Of a DNA stretch of 64,000 nt, positions 50,651 to 60,019 are shown in pieces (position 1 is the first letter of the stretch; each line of letters starts with the position of its first letter). The translations under genes and the position numbers were made by a program. This DNA is from Oceanobacillus halotolerans (GTDB lineage Bacteria; Bacillota; Bacilli; Bacillales; Amphibacillaceae), in assembly GCF_010993955.1 (NCBI RefSeq), contig NZ_WIXL01000003.1:186001-250000 (forward strand), read 5' to 3'. The notes under the pieces are model-generated. The model saw only the letters and a program-made list of their open reading frames with translations. It did not search any database and was not told where the DNA came from.

Positions 50651-50967
50651 TTGTCTAACTGGTTAAACCTTGCTGGAAATCCATTAATTGATAATATCGC
50701 ATTGATTGCGATTGAATTCTTAATTTATGGACCAGTAATGTTAATCGGTCTACAAGCATTTGACTATGTTCCTAAAAAAGCTGCTGGTTTATTCGGTTAT
50801 CTTGGTGGTTCCGTTGCTGCAAACGCACAATTATAGATGTAGTAGTTGAAGTAAATGGCTGGAATGCAGGATTTACCATGCTTACTGTATCTCGTGTACT
50901 AGCTGTTATCCTATTTTTATTCACATGGAATGTCCGTAGACAAGAAGTCGTTAAAAATTATTTATGA
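50651..50967 (+). pseudogene. glpT: 3' fragment of glpT (glycerol-3-phosphate transporter)
   Basis: [20 protein letters not shown] then [20 protein letters not shown] and [16 protein letters not shown] match the C-terminal part of GlpT (GP.[38 protein letters not shown]), with the TAAGLTG segment deleted. A frameshift near 50830 leads to NGWNAGFTMLTVSRVLAVIL and the end at 50967. The first 300 residues of the protein are missing. Confidence 0.8.
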
Positions 50968-50997
50968 ATGAATGAAGCTGTCTAATACTCCAAAATT

Positions 50998-51027
50998 TAG
51001 AGACCAAATCATTGATTTGGTCTCTTC
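50998..51027. terminator. Bidirectional terminator
   Basis: AGAGACCAAATCA and TGATTTGGTCTCT form a 12-13-bp perfect stem with T-rich flanks. It separates the glpT fragment from the end of the M81 peptidase operon. Confidence 0.75.
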
Positions 51028-51071
51028 TTTGGTAATTAATTAAATCAACTATATCTTTTGCCTTTCTGTAC

Positions 51072-52547
51072 TTATACTTCAAATGTACAACTTTTATCTA
51101 GAGGATATATTGGCCTTTGTATCTTTTTATAATTATAGTAGAATGCATTACTTGTACTAATCCCTTGGGAATCTACTGTAATAATTTTTTGTGCAATAGG
51201 CTGGAAAGCCGCACGAAAATGTTGTGAAGATTTTAATGCAACAATCTTATACTGATTTACATCAATTCCGTGTAACAAGAAAATTTGTTCATCTAGTGTT
51301 TGTGACTTAGTAGAACAAACAATAACATCCACATTCCCTATTTGTAGACGAACTGATTTGCCTAATTTAACTGTTGCTCCCTTTGACATGGGGGATGTTT
51401 GTATAAATTCCCCATCAGTTAAACTCTTAACGTAAGCTTTCACAGGCAAAGGTTCTCCATGTTGAGAATCTGTCTTACCGCCTAAGTCTACATTAATAGT
51501 GGAACCTATTCCATTACGATGAGCAAGTTCAACGACAGAAGGATCATACATAAAACCAAAACATGTACCTGGAATATTTTTCTTTAATAAAGCTTCTAAT
51601 AAAAATGTACCATCTCCAGGTGCACCACTCCCCGGATTATCAGCTGTCTCATTTATGACAACTGGATAGTCTTCCGTTTCAAGAGCTTGAACAATACCAT
51701 TTTCAGGAGAAGGGTGATTATGCACAAACTTCTTCCTTAACTGCCACACTTCTCGAGCTACATCTTCGCTAATCCTTTTCGCTTTTTTTATATTATTATT
51801 TGTTATACTAAGAATGGAAGATCCAGTTATAGCGGTATCAGATCGTGCAAAGCCATGAAAAAAGGTACAGTCTATTACATCTTTTTCTTTTTCCTTTTCC
51901 CAACACAGTTGATTTACATCTTTAGCAGGTGACTGATACGTGGTTGTTGGGAAAATTAGTAAAGGTAATTGTACTAGAGACATCTTTGGCAATACTTCTC
52001 CACGTACAATTTTTACAGTTAAATCTATTGCCTCTTTCCCACGATCATACGTATCTGTATGTGGGTAATGATTTACTCCAAGAAGTGCTGTTGCTGCTTC
52101 AACCATGGTCTCTGTTAAATTACCATGTAAATCTAACGTTACTATAATTGGCATATCATACCCTATAACATTCCGTAAATCTTTCAATAAAGCTCCTTCT
52201 AAGTCCTCATGATTTTCAGTAACCCCTCCACCATGTAAAGCAATACAAATAGCATCAAGGTTAGGTTTAGATTGTATACCTTTTATTAATTCATCTTTTA
52301 ACCTTTCATATGTTTGTTTTGTAATCGTTCCTGATGGATTACAATAGGTGGAAAAGGTCGGTATTAACTCTACGTCAAGTTCATTCCCTTTATCGATCAT
52401 ACCTCCTAAGTAGTTCCGCACTCCACAATGTGTTTCTACAATATCTTCTCCATAATTCCATTCATAATCTTTAAAAGAATCTACTGTCGTTTTCCTATTA
52501 GAAAACGTATTACTCTCATGTAATATTTGTGCTATTGCAATGCGCAA
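51072..52547 (-). CDS. M81-family (MlrC-like) metallopeptidase
   Basis: 491 residues with a TTG start (GGGGGATGG upstream). N-terminal blocks RIAIAQILHESNTFS (1-16), CIALHGGGVTENHEDLEGALL and TLDLHGNLTETMVEAATALL, then HYPHTDTYDRGKEA carry conserved His and Asp residues of the zinc site of MlrC. The C-terminal MlrC domain includes ETADNPGSGAPGDGTFLLEA. MlrC completes microcystin degradation by cutting a small linear peptide; relatives hydrolyse diverse small peptides. No signal peptide, so it acts in the cytosol. Last gene of a four-gene operon (50-base gap to capA). Confidence 0.88.
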   Translation of the reverse strand: MRIAIAQILHESNTFSNRKTTVDSFKDYEWNYGEDIVETHCGVRNYLGGMIDKGNELDVELIPTFSTYCNPSGTITKQTYERLKDELIKGIQSKPNLDAICIALHGGGVTENHEDLEGALLKDLRNVIGYDMPIIVTLDLHGNLTETMVEAATALLGVNHYPHTDTYDRGKEAIDLTVKIVRGEVLPKMSLVQLPLLIFPTTTYQSPAKDVNQLCWEKEKEKDVIDCTFFHGFARSDTAITGSSILSITNNNIKKAKRISEDVAREVWQLRKKFVHNHPSPENGIVQALETEDYPVVINETADNPGSGAPGDGTFLLEALLKKNIPGTCFGFMYDPSVVELAHRNGIGSTINVDLGGKTDSQHGEPLPVKAYVKSLTDGEFIQTSPMSKGATVKLGKSVRLQIGNVDVIVCSTKSQTLDEQIFLLHGIDVNQYKIVALKSSQHFRAAFQPIAQKIITVDSQGISTSNAFYYNYKKIQRPIYPLDKSCTFEV

Positions 52548-52597
52548 GTGACCATCCCCCTTTTCATTACATAATAAGTACCACCAAACTACAAGGT

Positions 52598-53938
52598 CTA
52601 TTTTACGTATCCGAAACCATCATGGTATGAAATGTGGGTCCCGAACTCTATAGACAGATTACTAAAATCGCCAATTATTTTTTCCGCATCAATACTCTTG
52701 GCCAAGTATGGCGTACCACGTTTATAGGGTTTATTCCCGTGGGATAATCCAACAGGTACTATATCTATTCCCGTTAGTTGTTCATCTTCAAAATAACAAA
52801 CAGGCATCACAGTTTGCCAATATAGATCATCTCCCGGAAATCCTTTCTGACCATTATCACTACGTATGCGAAACACTTCACTTGGTGTAAACGTTTCCTC
52901 AATGCCAAATCTTCTATAGGAGTCTGCTGGTAGTTTATATATCAACTCATTTTGACCGATAAAATTACCAAGACTATAGAATATCGGTTTACCTTTGTAC
53001 ATTTCCATCCCACGCAACAAATGTGGACCATGCCCAACTACTATATCTGCGCCTGCATCAATGACGCGATGTGCAAACGTCCTTATAAATTCTGCAGGTT
53101 TTTCTCTTGTATCACCTTGCTCATGTGCATGCAAACTTACAACGGATATTTGTGCTCGCGCTTTAGATTCTCTAACCCATTGGCAAATTTCTTCTAAATC
53201 TTTCGAGTTTGGTTGGGTTCTCACTTCAGGATTTTCAGCTATACGAAATTTCGCATTTAATGGACTCGTTGCTCTTAGATTTGTATCTACCAATGGCAAT
53301 AGTTTTGGGTCTTGTTCTTCCGAAGCAAATCCAAGATTTATAAACTCTTGACGTTGCTGCTCAATTCCTAAATCACGTGAGATTGTTTCCAGTAAATTAA
53401 ATTGATCACTAGTAACTTCATAGATTGTTTCATATCGTAATGGGTTGATACCTGGTCGCCCTTGAACTTCCGACCTTTGTTCTCCAGCGGATTGTTCTTC
53501 AAAAAAAGTAGATGTACATGATAACATTGCAACACTACCACTCGTAAAATCTGTGTACGCAGGCATCCTAGCCTCTGTAAGGGACCTACCTACACCAGCA
53601 TAAGACATATTTCTACTTTCCAATTGTTCTAATGTTTCAAGTAATCCTTCGACACTATAATCCAATGCGTGGTTATTCGCACATGAAAATAAGTCGAACC
53701 CTAAATCTAATAAATCATCTAATACCCAATTATGAGCAGCAAAATGTGCTCCATCACTACGTGCTGCAGGATAACCTTTAAAATCATTAGGTAATACTTC
53801 CAGATTTGTAAACGCAACATCTGAATCTCGTATCATTTGAAAGAGCTCTTTTGTAGACTCTCCAATGGCAGAAAACTTACGAGCTATAATACTATCACCT
53901 GTAAGGGCTATCTTAAAATTCCTAGAATTGTCAACCAT
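52598..53938 (-). CDS. CapA-family metallophosphatase-like protein, cytosolic
   Basis: 446 residues, ATG six bases after GAGGAG. Calcineurin-like metal motifs of the CapA family are ALTGDSIIAR (D15), FTNLEVLP (about 43-50), CANNHALDY (N89, H90), VVSLHAHEQGD and VVGHGPHLLRGMEMY. Usual CapA proteins have a membrane anchor; this one lacks signal or membrane segments. CapA is linked to poly-gamma-glutamate; cytosolic relatives are of unknown activity. It sits between a serine hydrolase and an M81 peptidase, suggesting hydrolysis of an imported compound (inference). Confidence 0.85.
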   Translation of the reverse strand: MVDNSRNFKIALTGDSIIARKFSAIGESTKELFQMIRDSDVAFTNLEVLPNDFKGYPAARSDGAHFAAHNWVLDDLLDLGFDLFSCANNHALDYSVEGLLETLEQLESRNMSYAGVGRSLTEARMPAYTDFTSGSVAMLSCTSTFFEEQSAGEQRSEVQGRPGINPLRYETIYEVTSDQFNLLETISRDLGIEQQRQEFINLGFASEEQDPKLLPLVDTNLRATSPLNAKFRIAENPEVRTQPNSKDLEEICQWVRESKARAQISVVSLHAHEQGDTREKPAEFIRTFAHRVIDAGADIVVGHGPHLLRGMEMYKGKPIFYSLGNFIGQNELIYKLPADSYRRFGIEETFTPSEVFRIRSDNGQKGFPGDDLYWQTVMPVCYFEDEQLTGIDIVPVGLSHGNKPYKRGTPYLAKSIDAEKIIGDFSNLSIEFGTHISYHDGFGYVK

Positions 53939-54084
53939 CTTATACTCCTCACATTCATTTATATAAATATAGAAATAACCTTCAATTACCTAAACCCAAA
54001 TTTATTGAATATTACCTAAAGATATAAAGTTCCATTCTCCATATCTTTAGGTTCTAACCCTACTATGAATAATAGTCTACTAGA

Positions 54085-54885
54085 CTAGTAATTACTTTTA
54101 AGAAACCTATACACTAACTCTCCTATTTGCGCAATTGCTTTTTGACCATCACAATTACTTGATAAGTCGGAAAGAAGTACAGCAATATATACTTTCTCTT
54201 CTTTGTATTCCAAAATCCCTACATCATGCTCAACCCCTGGCAATTCACCTGTTTTATGGGCCATGACCAAACTGCCTGGAATATCTTTTTGGTGTAATAG
54301 TCCTGGAAGTTTTGTATTAAATTGTTGATGTTTTAGTATCCTTAAAATACTAGCCTTACTGTCATCACTTAGTAAATTTCCGTGCACTATTTCTTTTAAT
54401 AGGAACACCATATCATTGGCAGAAGTGTAATTATTACTTCCTTTTTTAATTGCTTCCATATCCATAAAATATCGGCCTAAATCAGTATTCTTACAACCAG
54501 CTTCTTCACATAATCTATTAACCTCTGAAAAACCTAGGTTTTTAATAGCAAGATTAGCTGCCGTATTGTCCGAAACAATTATCATTAGCGTAAGGATATC
54601 TATCCAAGCAAGGGGATTAGCAGACGCAAGGGAATTTAAGACTCCCATGCCACCAACTTTATCTTCCTCCAAATATCTTATTTTTGTCATTTCACTAAAT
54701 TTCTTGTTCTCGATTACTCTATACCCTTCCATTAGGATAGGTATTTTAATGATACTAGCCGCAGGCATTTTTTTATTTCCATTTAAGGATATTTGATTAT
54801 TCCCTATTTCGATTACAATACTATATTCTCCCTGTATATCTTCGAAGCAGTTCTCAATACTTTTTTCCAGTTCAGAGATTTTCAA
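54085..54885 (-). CDS. Serine hydrolase of the class A beta-lactamase fold, cytosolic
   Basis: 266 residues, TTG start seven bases after AGGAGG. Active-site triad motifs are S44-x-x-K47 in AASIIKIP, S105-D106-N107 in VSDNTAANLA and K211-T212-G213 in AHKTGELPG. The omega-loop ExxxN of true class A enzymes is not obvious, so it may be an amidase, esterase or D-stereospecific peptidase rather than a lactamase. There is no signal peptide, unlike secreted beta-lactamases. It is the second gene of the operon (33-base gap to the permease gene). Confidence 0.85.
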   Translation of the reverse strand: MKISELEKSIENCFEDIQGEYSIVIEIGNNQISLNGNKKMPAASIIKIPILMEGYRVIENKKFSEMTKIRYLEEDKVGGMGVLNSLASANPLAWIDILTLMIIVSDNTAANLAIKNLGFSEVNRLCEEAGCKNTDLGRYFMDMEAIKKGSNNYTSANDMVFLLKEIVHGNLLSDDSKASILRILKHQQFNTKLPGLLHQKDIPGSLVMAHKTGELPGVEHDVGILEYKEEKVYIAVLLSDLSSNCDGQKAIAQIGELVYRFLKSNY

Positions 54886-54918
54886 CGAAATTCCCTCCTA
54901 GTGTCAATGAGATAGTAG

Positions 54919-56229
54919 CTAAATAAAGAATGAACGAACAGTTACAAACAATATAACTGTAACCGAGGCTACGAAACCGAACACAATCATATTCTTTATA
55001 TCATTTGACCGAGCTATACCCATTGCACCTAGTGTATCCCCTGTTGGATATAAGAAGGATGTTAATTGTGAACCCACCAATAATACTATTACCCAAATTG
55101 ACATTGGTATCGCTAGATCAGTCGCAATACCACCAAACATTTCGTGCATAATAACACTTTGTGCAACTGCCGCTCCTGGAATCCCTGCAATACCTATAAT
55201 AGTTGTTAGAATAACCATAACTGAACTACTACTACTCTCTATAAATGGCATTAAAAGATCCGCTAACGCTTCAAATCCACCCATCGTTTCAATATATTGT
55301 ATGAATGGTGTAAATAAAACAAATTGGAAAAATAGCCAAACCATTGGTTGAGCACCTTTTACAAAAGTCTCAGCTAATTTACTAGGATGTAAACGACCAA
55401 CTAATCCTGTCACAATAGCGGTAGACAATATGACAAAAATAGCAAATGTAGAACCGCCTTCAATAATTATTCCATAAACTAATAGACCGATTAACGTAAT
55501 TAAAAAGGCCCAAGTTGATTGATTTACTATATTCCTATTTTTACTATCTTTATCATCCTCACTTACCGAGACAATATCTTCTTCTGAATAAGGATGCTCC
55601 TTTAAGGATTTAGGCAAAATTTTCTTTGCATAAAAGTAAGTAACTATCCAGAGAACGATAGATACAGGTATACTGGCAGAAATCAGTATTTCAAGATAAC
55701 TTAACCCAGTTAACTCCATTAAGGTTACCATTGGTGGAGTGAATGGGCCGAGAAATAAACCAGTTGCTCCTGCTCCTTGGAATAAAATAGCTACAACACT
55801 AGAAGATAATCCAACGGAGGCAACAATTGGTATAACTACTGGTGCGATCACCGCATTTGCACCTGCTAAAGTACCTAGTAAAGCAACTAAAACGGTCGAG
55901 GCAATCATTGTACCAATTATGGCCCTTTTTGGCGTAGAAATCCCTACTTTATCCATAATAAAACTTACTATCCGCTTTGCCACTCCGGTTTCCTCTAAAA
56001 TTTTACCTAAACCCGCACCCGCCATAATAATTAAACCAACATATGCTAAAAATGAACCTAGTCCATCTTGAATAGAGGTTGATATTTCAGTAATTGATTG
56101 TCCACTAAGAATAGCTCCTACAATTAAAGAGGCTCCAATTGCGGCCACTGGGTTCCACTTTCTAAAAACCAATATAATAAATAGGATCATCGGGATTAAT
56201 CCCAATAAAGTGGGAGCTTCAAACATCAT
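54919..56229 (-). CDS. Permease of the ion-transporter superfamily (NhaC/YuiF-like)
   Basis: 436 residues with about 11-12 membrane segments. Two re-entrant, glycine-rich regions are visible in matching positions of each half: GTLAGANAVIAPVVIPIVAS (about 118-137) and IIGIAGIPGAAVAQSVIMHE (about 345-364), with ILFQGAGATGLFLGPFTPPM after the first. Relatives carry organic anions or amino acids with Na+ or H+. It is the first gene of the operon with three cytosolic hydrolases, so it most likely imports their substrate. Two adjacent ATG codons follow AAAGGAGGAAGC. Confidence 0.82.
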   Translation of the reverse strand: MMFEAPTLLGLIPMILFIILVFRKWNPVAAIGASLIVGAILSGQSITEISTSIQDGLGSFLAYVGLIIMAGAGLGKILEETGVAKRIVSFIMDKVGISTPKRAIIGTMIASTVLVALLGTLAGANAVIAPVVIPIVASVGLSSSVVAILFQGAGATGLFLGPFTPPMVTLMELTGLSYLEILISASIPVSIVLWIVTYFYAKKILPKSLKEHPYSEEDIVSVSEDDKDSKNRNIVNQSTWAFLITLIGLLVYGIIIEGGSTFAIFVILSTAIVTGLVGRLHPSKLAETFVKGAQPMVWLFFQFVLFTPFIQYIETMGGFEALADLLMPFIESSSSSVMVILTTIIGIAGIPGAAVAQSVIMHEMFGGIATDLAIPMSIWVIVLLVGSQLTSFLYPTGDTLGAMGIARSNDIKNMIVFGFVASVTVILFVTVRSFFI

Positions 56230-56630
56230 GCTTCCTCCTTTTCTAATTTAATACCTACCAAACTTCTGTAAACTTTACGTAACTAAAATAATCACCACCA
56301 TTTCATTTTTTGATGTAGCATTTTACTGTGTAAGCCAATAAAAGATGTATATCTAGCAAGCTATTTAATAGAGTGACACAATAAAACACATATCTATTAT
56401 TGAAATATATGTATAATCTTCCTATTAATTCATTTTTTATAATAATTTAGTAGCAATCTAAAAAAATATCTCTAAAAAGCTAGAAATTATTTCCTAAACT
56501 TGTTAATTCTCTGCTTACTATTTATTATCAGTTAAAGCCCTAATTGATAATAAATATCACTCCCTAACATCAATACATAATTTCATTTCACTATGTTTAT
56601 AGGACAAACTAAAGATTTACGATTTATCCA
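56230..56630. other. Intergenic region upstream of the hydrolase operon
   Basis: 400 bases of AT-rich DNA between two divergent units. The minus-strand operon promoter must be here but no strong -35/-10 pair could be singled out. No open frame with a ribosome-binding site was seen. Confidence 0.35.
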
Positions 56631-56718
56631 TTGACTTAGTATAAGATCATGATAAAATTATAATAGATATAAATTAAAACTAATTATAAATAAATGCGAA
56701 TGGTTATTATTATCAATT
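56631..56718 (+). promoter_or_regulatory. zosA promoter with PerR-like and Fur-like boxes
   Basis: TTGACT (56631-56636), a 16-base spacer and TAAAAT (56653-56658) form a good promoter. TTATAATAGATATAA (56658-56672) matches the PerR box TTATAATnATTATAA at 13 of 15 positions and lies at the start site. Farther down, TGGTTATTATTATCA (56701-56715) matches the Fur-type TGATAATnATTATCA box at 13 of 15. In B. subtilis zosA is a PerR target, which supports the first assignment. Confidence 0.65.
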
Positions 56719-56731
56719 AGGGGGGATGGTC

Positions 56732-58669
56732 ATGGGTACAGAATCCAATGTGTTAAACAAAAAAGGACATAATCCTTTACACTTTTTTCAAGAAAATAAA
56801 CTTTTTAAGAAATTCCTCGAACATATTGAATTAATTGCTGCACTATTTAGTGGACTTCTAATCCTAATCACTTGGTCATTAGAAAGTGTATTATCGCAAC
56901 CAATGTGGGTGATTTTGCATATCGTTGCTTTTACAATTGGCGGGTATGCTAAGGCGAAAGAAGGTATAACAGAAACGATTCGAACCAAGCAGTTAAATGT
57001 AGAGATGTTAATGATTTTTGCTGCAATAGGATCTGTAGCTATTGGTTATTGGACAGAGGGTGCAATATTAATATTTATTTTTGCTCTATCTGGTGCATTA
57101 GAAACCTATTCCATGAACAAAAGTAATAAAGCGATCTCTTCTTTAATGGAAATGCAGCCAGAAGAAGCCATTTTACTTGAAGATGGAACAGAAAAAACGG
57201 TCCCTGTTTCATCATTAACAATAGGTGATCAAATCCTTGTTCGTGCTGGTGAACGAATCCCAGCTGATGGGGTTATTGTCAAAGGTTCTAGTGCCATTGA
57301 TGAAAGTGCCATTACTGGCGAATCCATGCCATTAAATAAATATAACAACAATGAAGTATATGCTAGTACAGTAGCCTTAGATGGAACGATAACCGTGAGT
57401 ATTACCAAGAAACCAACAGAAACACTATTCCAAAAAATTATCGATATGGTTCAATCTGCTCAAGAAGAAAAATCACCATCTCAATTATTTATCGAACGAT
57501 TTGAATCTACCTATGTAAATGTGGTGTTAATTACAGTTGCTATTATGTTGTTTTTACCATATTTAATATTTGACTGGGCATTATCGGAAAGTATCTATCG
57601 TGCATTAGTACTACTTGTGGTGGCATCCCCTTGTGCACTTGTTGCATCGATTACGCCAGCAACATTATCTGCCATCTCCAACGCAGCACGAAAAGGCGTT
57701 TTATTTAAAGGTGGTATTCATGTGGAAAATTTAAGCCACATTAACGCTATCGCACTAGATAAAACAGGGACATTAACGAACGGAAAGCCAGAAGTGACAG
57801 ATGCTTATTTTGCTAACAACGATCATAAAGACTATGTCATGGCTGTTGTAGGAGCAATCGAGAATGAATCCACTCACCCACTTGCACAGGCAATCACTGC
57901 CTATAGTGAAAAAGAATTAGATGGAAAGGCAACCATAGAGGTACATGATATGAAAAATGTGAGTGGTAATGGTGTTACTGCTTTTGTAGATGAGAAGAAA
58001 TGGGAAATCGGTAAACCTGATTTTGTCGGAAAAGCAGAAGCAGAGAACTTTTTGGATGGAGTTGCTTCAAAACTGGCAGCAGAAGGAAAAACCGTTGTCT
58101 TTGCTAAAATGGAGGGTACCATTGTTGCTGTTTTTGCACTAAAAGATACAGTCCGAAATTCAACTAAAAAAGCAATTAGCAAATTGAAGAAACATGGTAT
58201 CCATCCTGTTATGCTAACTGGCGATAATGAATTAACCGCAAAAGCTGTTGCAAAAGAAGCAGGAATTGATGACTATATAGCAAACTGCTTGCCCCAGGAA
58301 AAAGTGGAGCATGTTAAAGACTTACGAAAAAAATACGGAAATATCGCCATGGTTGGTGATGGCATTAATGATGCGCCAGCCTTAGCAAGTGCCAATGTTG
58401 GTATTGCCATGGGTGAAGGGACAGACGTTGCATTAGAAACAGCTGACATTGTGCTTATGAAAAACAACTTAGAACGCATAACTAATTCTATTACACTATC
58501 AAGTCGAATGAACCGTATCGTGAAACAAAATATCGTTTTTTCCTTAAGTGTGATTGTCGTGCTTATTCTAACTAACTATTTACAACTGTTAGACCTTCCA
58601 TTAGGCGTGATCGGGCACGAAGGAAGTACGATCCTTGTTATTTTGAATGGCTTACGTTTGTTAAAATAG
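56732..58669 (+). CDS. zosA: P1B-type metal-transporting ATPase (ZosA-like)
   Basis: About 645 residues; ATG 56732 lies six bases after AGGGGGG (an ATG two codons earlier is too close). There is no N-terminal heavy-metal domain. Motifs: TGES (about 195-198), transmembrane SPC in VVASPCALVAS (about 297-307), phosphorylation DKTGTLTNG (D343), HP in ESTHPLAQA, GDGxND in MVGDGINDAPAL. The closing LDLPLGVIGHEGSTILVILN is that of Zn/Cd/Co ATPases. ZosA (YkvW) of B. subtilis is a PerR-controlled zinc transporter induced by peroxide. A PerR-like box is upstream here, supporting the name. Confidence 0.87.
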   Translation: MGTESNVLNKKGHNPLHFFQENKLFKKFLEHIELIAALFSGLLILITWSLESVLSQPMWVILHIVAFTIGGYAKAKEGITETIRTKQLNVEMLMIFAAIGSVAIGYWTEGAILIFIFALSGALETYSMNKSNKAISSLMEMQPEEAILLEDGTEKTVPVSSLTIGDQILVRAGERIPADGVIVKGSSAIDESAITGESMPLNKYNNNEVYASTVALDGTITVSITKKPTETLFQKIIDMVQSAQEEKSPSQLFIERFESTYVNVVLITVAIMLFLPYLIFDWALSESIYRALVLLVVASPCALVASITPATLSAISNAARKGVLFKGGIHVENLSHINAIALDKTGTLTNGKPEVTDAYFANNDHKDYVMAVVGAIENESTHPLAQAITAYSEKELDGKATIEVHDMKNVSGNGVTAFVDEKKWEIGKPDFVGKAEAENFLDGVASKLAAEGKTVVFAKMEGTIVAVFALKDTVRNSTKKAISKLKKHGIHPVMLTGDNELTAKAVAKEAGIDDYIANCLPQEKVEHVKDLRKKYGNIAMVGDGINDAPALASANVGIAMGEGTDVALETADIVLMKNNLERITNSITLSSRMNRIVKQNIVFSLSVIVVLILTNYLQLLDLPLGVIGHEGSTILVILNGLRLLK

Positions 58670-58761
58670 GAGTTGATCGTCTCTTACCATTGGAGAAAAG
58701 GAAGACCACATCACGAATAGTATAGTTCATTTGAGTTTCTTAGAATGCCAATTCATATAAT

Positions 58762-58806
58762 ACGCCTGGATATGATTTTGTTTTGGTCTAATCCAGGCGT
58801 TTTTGT
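58762..58806 (+). terminator. Terminator of zosA
   Basis: ACGCCTGGAT and ATCCAGGCGT form a perfect ten-base stem with a long loop and T5. It lies 92 bases past the stop codon. Confidence 0.8.
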
Positions 58807-58837
58807 ATTTAGGGCTATTTGCATTGAAGACTGCCTG

Positions 58838-58993
58838 TTTATCGGTTGATTTTCTTTCAATATTTTAGGATAATCTACCGTTACATCCTTTCTATCGGTC
58901 AATTCTGTTCAATTAAACGGTTTAATCTGCCGTGACGGTTTATCTATCGGTTGATTCTTCCTTAATATTCCAATACAATCAACCCTTACAACT
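58838..58993. repeat. Degenerate tandem repeat, about 52-53 bp, three units
   Basis: ATCGGT(T/C)(G/A)ATT occurs at 58841, 58894 and 58946 (steps 53 and 52). The following half-units TAATCTACCGTTACATCC, TAATCTGCCGTGACGG and CAATCAACCCTTACAAC also align. No gene is present. Confidence 0.6.
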
Positions 58994-59075
58994 TGGATGG
59001 AATACAATAAACGTCCTCCACTAGAATACAGATATAATTCCGTTTATGATATCCATTACCTAGGAGGCTCTATTC

Positions 59076-59819
59076 ATGAATGAAAATACATATGAGGAAT
59101 TGCAAGCTAAATATGGGGATACGCTTAAACTGATTATCGGAAAGTAGTTTGTCACGGTAGATGATTTAAACAATTTATCGAATGAGCAACTGCTGGAATT
59201 GCTCGTAGATTTAAGCACTAATCACGCCTTTCAAAAAGTGGAAAGGCTTCAAATTCATTTACCAAATCCATTATCAGCAGATGTGGAGGATTTTATAACT
59301 AATATGGGATTTCGATTTGAAGATGATGTCACTACCGTCTTGAAAATTCTTAGTGAAGAAAACAGTTCACCTGTGACACCATTCACTCTTCTATCTTTAC
59401 ATAATGTATCAAAGGATGAGTTTATAAAAATTGGCGATCTAACAATGGTCGATGCGTACACTACTTTCCCCTCAAACATGGCACAACTGTTGCAAAACAT
59501 GAAAGACGAGCTAGGTGTTTCTTATGAACATTCCTGTTTTATCGCCTTCAAGGGAGAAAAAGCCATTGGTGTGGTAATGCCACATATCGAGCCTGACACA
59601 GCTGAAGAAGGAAGGATATTTTATATTGGAGTCATTCCACCTGAACGGGGAAATGGATATGGCAAACTGCTCCACCAACACGCATTACACCTATTACAAA
59701 ATAAATTCAATGCTCGCTTTTATATTGGAACGACGAGTCTGCACAATCTACCAATGATACACGTATTCCAAGATAATGGCTGTACCGAATTAAAACACTA
59801 TCGGATTTATAAAGCTTAA
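59076..59819 (+). pseudogene. GNAT acetyltransferase gene with an in-frame amber stop
   Basis: TAGGAGGCTCTATTC precedes ATG 59076. The frame reads MNENTYEELQAKYGDTLKLI, then IGK, TAG at 59145-59147, then FVTVDDLNNLSNEQLLELLV and stays open to 59819. The C-terminal half is a complete GNAT fold (IFYIGVIPPERGNGYGKLLH with the RGNGYG acetyl-CoA motif, then IGTTSLHNLPMIHVFQDNGC). Only one codon near the start is broken. A shorter protein from 59199 would lack part of the N-terminal domain and has no good ribosome-binding site. Confidence 0.75.
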
Positions 59820-59827
59820 CTCATTCG

Positions 59828-59930
59828 GAGGGGGTTTTCCGACGTACAGGACGTGACGGTTTTAGCAAGTGAGACTCGACAGGACATGCTAGTACTGGGG
59901 CTTTTATGTATTTCCTCCCCATTTTGGTCC
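59828..59930. repeat. Palindromic element with ACAGGACGTG core
   Basis: CGGAGGGGG at the left and CCTCCCC at the right are inverted. Inside, CGACGTACAGGACGTGACGG, TTTTAGCAAGTGAGACTCGA and CAGGACATGCTAGTA share long stretches with 1850-1910 and 14033-14050. Confidence 0.65.
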
Positions 59931-60019
59931 TCATTCATACACATAATGTTTTAAATTTCAATATAGGACTATTATTATACAAGAACAAAAAATGACCACC
60001 AACTAATTGATGGCCATTC

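Noticed and set aside
52952-53351. Plus-strand frames opposite capA
   Set aside because: Antisense shadows of a well supported CapA-family gene with its own ribosome-binding site.
12935-59819. Genome-wide amber suppression
   Set aside because: Several intact genes end normally in TAG and there are also TAA and TGA interruptions, so ordinary gene decay is simpler.
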